From contig NC_030677.2 of assembly GCF_000004195.4 (NCBI RefSeq), forward strand, positions 202,972,213 to 203,036,212: a DNA stretch of 64,000 bases. Reading direction: 5' to 3'. A model generated the notes under the pieces. The model was not told where the DNA came from. It ran no database searches and worked only from the letters and a program-made list of their open reading frames with translations. This DNA is from Xenopus tropicalis (Eukaryota > Chordata > Amphibia > Anura > Pipidae). This document shows positions 59,260-64,000 of the stretch, piece by piece. Position 1 is the first letter of the stretch. The number at the start of each line of letters is the position of its first letter. The position numbers and the translations under genes were made by a program.

Positions 59260-59760
59260 TGAGGATGTAAAACCCTCGCTAGGCGTGTTTTTGATGAGAC
59301 CTGGCGCAGAAAGCTTGTTGTATTTGCCCAGAGCTAGAGTTATCAAAAGGAGTCTGTTTCAGGATTTATACACAAGCAATAATTTGAGATAGTATAATTA
59401 GCTGTTGCAAGGTAGAAAAAAAAGTGTTGCTTGTGTTTTTGGCTGGTACCTAAAGCAGGAAAGCTAATGTGACATGTTTAATTATAAGCTTGGTGGCAGC
59501 TCGCTCTTGCTCTCTTTAGTAGTACCTTTGGAGCCACCAACACACAATGTGACTTGTGTTTGCAACACTATACTTTAGCAGCTTGTTCTAACGTTGCCTT
59601 CGTACAAAAACAAGCCTGCCTATGCATTATACATCTTCCCCTAATCACCGTAGCACAGCCGCACTTTACTGGGCACCTTAGGAGACAAGGGGCTTCATTT
59701 CCATTCGACAGCAGTTCTACCGAACACCAAAACCTTTGTTTCTTTTTATGGCAATGAAAA
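59260..59760. promoter_or_regulatory. Unique intronic block, candidate regulatory element
   Basis: Repeat-free, with gagttatcaaaagg, gcaataatttgag, gtataattagctg and tgtttaattataagc. AT-rich homeodomain-type cores are frequent. Inference only. Confidence 0.3.
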
Positions 59761-59836
59761 ACCCTAAAAATGTATTAATGATATCAAAATATAAATATTC
59801 TATATTTATTAGGCATAAAAAACATAAAGAATTCTT

Positions 59837-61093
59837 AGGGACAGATTCATCAAAGTACGAGTTTGAATCGGATTAGATACGATTTCCAATGATCGGAAAT
59901 GTCACGAAAATGCTTACGGAAAAAACGTAATAGTCACAGATGTTCGTATTCGAACGATCGTAAACGGCGGGAAAACCTTTCTCCCTTTGAACCTTCAGTG
60001 CAGGATTTTGAAAGCCTCCCATAGGGCTCAATGGCACTCTGCAGCTCCAACCCGGCCCAAGGAAAGCCTCCCATAGGGCTCAATGGCACTCTGCAGCTCC
60101 AACCCGACCCAAGGAAAGTCTCCCATAGGGCTTAATGGCGCTCTGCAGCTCCAACCCGGCCCAAGGAAAGTCTCCCATAGGGCTCAATGGCGCTCTGCAG
60201 CTCCAACCCGGCCCAAGGAAAGTCTCCCATAGGGCTCAATGGCGCTCTGCAGCTCCAACCCGGCCCAAGGAAAGTCTCCCATAGGGCTCAATGGCACTCT
60301 GCAGCTCCAACCCGGCCCAAGGAAAGTCTCCCATAGGGCTCAATGGCACTCTGCAGCTCCAACCCGGCCCAAGGAAAGTCTCCCATAGGGCTCAATGGCA
60401 CTCTGCAGCTCCAACCCGGCCCAAGGAAAGTCTCCCATAGGGCTCAATGGCACTCTGCAGCTCCAACCCGGCCCAAGGAAAGTCTCCCATAGGGCTCAAT
60501 GGCACTCTGCAGCTCCAACCCGGCCCAAGGAAAGTCTCCCATAGGGCTCAATGGCACTCTGCAGCTCCAACCCGGCCCAAGGAAAGTCTCCCATAGGGCT
60601 CAATGGCACTCTGCAGCTCCAACCTGGCCCAAGGAAAGTCTCCCATAGGGCTCAATGGCACTCTGCAGCTCCAACCCGGCCCAAGGAAAGTCTCCCATAG
60701 GGCTCAATGGCACTCTGCAGCTCCAACCCGGCCCAAGGAAAGTCTCCCATAGGGCTCAATGGCACTCTGCAGCTCCAACCTGGCCCAAGGAAAGTCTCCC
60801 ATAGGGCTCAATGGCACTCTGCAGCTCCAACCCGGCCCAAGGGAAGTCTTCCATAGGGCTCAATGGCACTCTGCAGCTCCAACCCGGCCCAAGGGAAGTC
60901 TCCCATAGGGAGTCACCATACAGAAACTTGAATGAATCCGAAACTTTCGTAGTCGTAAAATTTGTCACAAAGTATGAAAAAATTGTGCAAATTAACGGAA
61001 AAAAAACGCAGAAAATAAGCACAGTATGAAAACTTAGAAAAAATAAAAAAAAATTTAATTCGGAAGCGATCGTACTTTGATAAATGTGCCCCT
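59837..61093. mobile_element. Palindromic MITE enlarged by an internal 52-bp minisatellite (family 7)
   Basis: Ends agggacagattcatcaaagt and tactttgataaatgtgcccc, with inner arms cgaacgatcgtaaacgg and gaatgaatccgaaactttcg. Between them about 17 direct 52-bp units occupy 60018-60908. The compact relative at 19834-20209 has one partial unit. No coding capacity. Confidence 0.93.
60018..60908. repeat. 52-bp minisatellite, about 17 units, inside the family 7 MITE
   Basis: The unit reads aaagtctcccatagggctca, atggcactctgcagctccaa, cccggcccaagg. Units are nearly identical; variants are cactctg/cgctctg and cccgg/cctgg. It spans the position of the single ctgcagctccaacctggccc segment of the compact copy. 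Confidence 0.97.
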
Positions 61094-62599
61094 TTGGCAT
61101 GTTAGGTCATGTAGAAGTCAATGGGGGCTCTCCTAGTTTAAATTTGAACTGTTTGGTCAATCCTTGCATTGACTAAATAGTTGAAATATAAACTAGAACC
61201 GCTTTTCGAGTTTTTAAAAAAATTGGAACTTTTCGATCTATTAAAAAATTACGAATTTGAGGTATTTGCTTTTTCTAAAGGCGACATATTGTGTGAAATC
61301 GATATTACGCCAATTAATTGTACCCATTTAAATATAGAAGGAATGTGCTATAAAAAGTAGTGTTTTGGGCTGATTTATTGAAAAATTCTCTAACAACCCT
61401 ACTAAACCCCCCATCTGGTTCAATTCTTGTTGCCTCCTTTCCCAGGATGTGCAGGGGGGGCAGCGGCACTCAGCAGGCTGCACTGTAGGATAGGAACCAA
61501 TCAGCAGCTAGGCTGACCTGATAGGGAACTGAAGCCTGTCTTCCCTTGTGTGACTAGAGGGCTGTGATTGGCTACTCCCCTTCTAATGTGCTTCTGGCAG
61601 GGACCGTTAGAACACGCCCATGAAGGATGTTCACCGCAAAGGGGGGCATTAGACTGAAGGTGGGGTTCCAACAGATTGATTCTATTGATGCCCACATGGG
61701 TTTTTGTTTGGACATTTTTTTGTGAACAATTATTTATCTGTTGCATTTGCATGGTATAATCCTATTTTTATTCTTAATACCATTTACCTTAATTAATTAA
61801 CAATTATAAAAATGTAGTGATGTCATTCTGCTCCATATCTGAGCATTAGTTTTATGGTTGGGACATAGTGCATGGCAGATAGACTAACCTTGAACTAGTG
61901 TCATCATTTCTGGACTCAATGTCATGGTAGTTGCCTATGGGATGTCCATGAAAATGGTACCTTACCAAATTCTGAAATTATGCCACCCTTCCTTGGGCCT
62001 CACAATCTTGAGGTGAAGACACATTCTTGCCTCATTCATTCCAATTTTAATCTGGTTATCAAGTGGTAGAAAATGTGTCTACTTAAGTCTCCACGAATTC
62101 ATTCAAGATCATTCAACCTATGGATAGTCAACTTCTGAAATTTTTTTTAAAAGTTCAGTAACTACTAGGAATCCATTGTTAGACTATGTCTGACTGTCAC
62201 CATTTACTTCTATATTCTATTTTCTACTCATTATTTTGGGGACTGAATCCTATTATAATAACCATGGCACCCAAAAAAGGCTTTTGATCCCTTGGGGCCA
62301 TTAGAAATTTCCTTAGACCACATTTAGTGACTCTATACTTGGTATTGAAGCAGAACAATTCAATCTTTCTTATTCAGCATCCTGCCATGAGTTAAGCATA
62401 TGGCAGAATGGTGGGAGTTGTAGTTCTATAGTGAAGGTTGCTTTTCCTCATTCAAATGCCCTTCATTTTGAATTGAAATTATCATTGAGAAAATCTAATA
62501 TGGTGCAAACTTTTTGCATTCTCTCAACATTTTTGGCCTGTAGTACCTGTTGGTGCCACATCAATTCAGATAAGATAAAATGAGTTCAGTATTTCCCAT

Positions 62600-63060
62600 A
62601 TAAAAAAGACATTTGGAGCTGAACAACTTGATTTCAAAAACAAACAAAGGGGATTTTCAAGGTATACATGAGATTTCTCATTGGGTTCTGGAAGGTTCTT
62701 TACCACGTGCCTCAAGGGTCATAGAGAAAATGCTTGTGGGAAGGCAATTCCATTGTCAGGCTGGAAGTAGGGGGCGGGGGAGCAGGTGCGCTGCCCTGAT
62801 TTGGGAATGCGCCCTGTTACTCTGTAATTCCTTACGCCCCCTTTTTAAATGCACATAGCATTAGCGGGGGTTGAGAACAGACAGTAATTGCAGCTGCCTG
62901 ATAAAATTCTCAAATTTGTAGCTGCTCTTTATCTACAGTAAGCATTAACGGAAATATAAAAAAAAGTGAAATATCGAAAAATATCTTTTGATGATAGTCT
63001 GGCTGAATATATTAGTCTCAGCAACCAGTTGCCAGCCAAGTCACATCTCTATTTCCAGGT
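62600..63060. other. Unique intronic block, candidate non-coding element
   Basis: Repeat-free. The portion 62880-63050 (agtaattgcagctgcctg, aagcattaacgg) has the texture of a conserved element. Candidate only. Confidence 0.25.
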
Positions 63061-63398
63061 CTGTCTACTCCATGAAGGTTAACATTCAATGAATGGAGCG
63101 TTTGCCATGCTTGGAGTTAAAGTGGTTGTATCACATTTACTCATGGAAATGGATTATATGAGGGTCTTGCCATCCCTGGAAGATGCTTTTGGGCCAAACC
63201 TTACTTGAAGCGCAAATTAGTCTTTGCACTGTTCCGTTGCACCCCTATGATAAAGACTGGACGCTTGAAGAACAGTCCAACGATTCTGAGTTTGTAATAA
63301 CATTATTTGAGAAGAAGCCCTACATCTTCTTTGTTCTACTGGGGTCTAGGAGAAGGTGTAGCCTAATGAGAAGTTCCTTAGAAATATATAGAGCCTAT

Positions 63399-63665
63399 AG
63401 TGTCGGACTGGCCCACCAGGATACCAGAAAAACTGCCAATGGGCCAAGGTGTTTGTGTTAATGCTCAATATTTCACCTTGTATGCCCATAGCATGACCAT
63501 TCACACTTCTTGTATGAGAATAAAGAGGAGAAATGTACTGAAGGCTGGGCAAGGTATGCAAACAGAACAGACTGTGCAAATTCAGAAGGTAAATAAATAG
63601 AATGGAGGAATTCTTTGGAGAGCAGGACTATGGGGTAAGGGTTTCTGGCATCCCAGTCCAACACT
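63399..63665. mobile_element. Inverted-repeat element with 'agtgtcggactgg' ends
   Basis: Ends agtgtcggactggcccacc and ggcatcccagtccaacact. Related to the insertion at 38964-39164. No coding capacity. Beyond it, 63666-64000 shows nothing recognisable. Confidence 0.7.
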
Positions 63666-64000
63666 GGAAGTCACACTCAAACCTCAATGCACCTTCCCTA
63701 ATTTTACCCCTTTCTGTAGATCCCTCTTATCCAACACATGATATGCATTCTCCCTCTATAAATATTATTTTCAGAGGAATATATCTAAATGCTAAGGATT
63801 CATACTGGTGCCTTCTGGCTAGTTGCATCTCTATCAAAAACGACACGTTACTGCTTTTCTGCTTAAACATTTTCATTAACACCTTATTTGCACTGAGCAC
63901 TGGGACTTTTAAGTTGTTTAATACATTTCTCTCATTTTACAAATGTTTTGTGTCCCCTGAAGAACATACAATGGAGGTTGTGCTGTACAATTAAAATAGT

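Larger units (their letters stand above)
51260..64000 (+). other. tcf4: tcf4 intron downstream of exon C (5' part, at least 12.7 kb)
   Basis: The donor is gtaagt at 51260 and the intron runs off the window. It contains two 113-bp-unit transposon copies in reverse orientation, a hAT element, a 700-bp pyrimidine tract, the MITE with an internal 52-bp array, and candidate conserved blocks. Stretches without a recognisable gene or repeat: 51260-52090, 53400-53930, 55900-57000, 57300-57690, 58815-59260, 61270-62600 and 63060-63398. The alternative first exon of the TCF4-A isoform was looked for and not seen. Confidence 0.82.

Noticed and set aside
51260..64000. Alternative first exon of the short TCF4-A isoform, or the following VYAPSAS exon
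   Set aside because: I searched by eye for the expected coding sequence and did not find it; both probably lie beyond the window.
1..64000. CTG trinucleotide repeat known from human TCF4 (CTG18.1)
   Set aside because: No CTG/CAG run is visible, and the human repeat lies much nearer the 5' end of the gene.

Overview
This is vertebrate nuclear DNA, most likely from a pipid frog (Xenopus). The evidence is a dense mix of short foldback and MITE-type transposons of kinds I recognise from Xenopus genomes, a SPIN (Space Invaders) hAT element, which has been reported from X. tropicalis, and three spliced exons whose translation closely matches the E-protein transcription factor TCF4 (E2-2). There is no prokaryotic gene organisation. 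Nearly all long open frames are tandem repeats or low-complexity DNA and are not genes.

Layout: the whole window appears to lie inside tcf4 on the + strand. Positions 1-30696 are the 3' part of a large intron. Exon A (30697-30761) encodes the segment ending GCHQ. A 19,995-bp intron follows. Exon B (50757-50886) and exon C (51210-51259) are separated by a 323-bp intron. Positions 51260-64000 begin the next intron. All six splice sites are canonical GT/AG and the phases agree (A to B phase 0, B to C phase 1, C exit phase 0). Exons B and C together are 180 nt, an in-frame two-exon cassette carrying the bipartite basic cluster (RRRP...KKVRK) known as a nuclear localisation signal in TCF4. The bHLH domain and both gene ends lie outside the window.

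The introns are rich in repeats. Six large minisatellites or satellites lie between 27 and 46.4 kb: 39-bp, 23-bp, 130-bp, about 52-bp C-rich, 32-bp and 83-bp units. Three MITE-type families contain or gave rise to tandem arrays: a 113-bp internal array present in four dispersed copies, a 52-bp array inside a foldback element that also exists nearby in compact form, and a 130-bp satellite whose unit matches one arm and the centre of a foldback element found at 735-888. Three hAT-type elements keep 8-bp target duplications: 440-637, the SPIN copy at 13832-14017, and 38766-39246, which carries a nested insertion.

Between the repeats are unique segments resembling developmental non-coding elements (for example 28433-28960, 44490-44930, 48590-49290, 52090-52690). 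These are enhancer candidates only; conservation could not be tested here. I did not find the preceding tcf4 exon in the 30 kb upstream, nor the internal alternative first exon of the short TCF4-A isoform in the 12.7 kb downstream.
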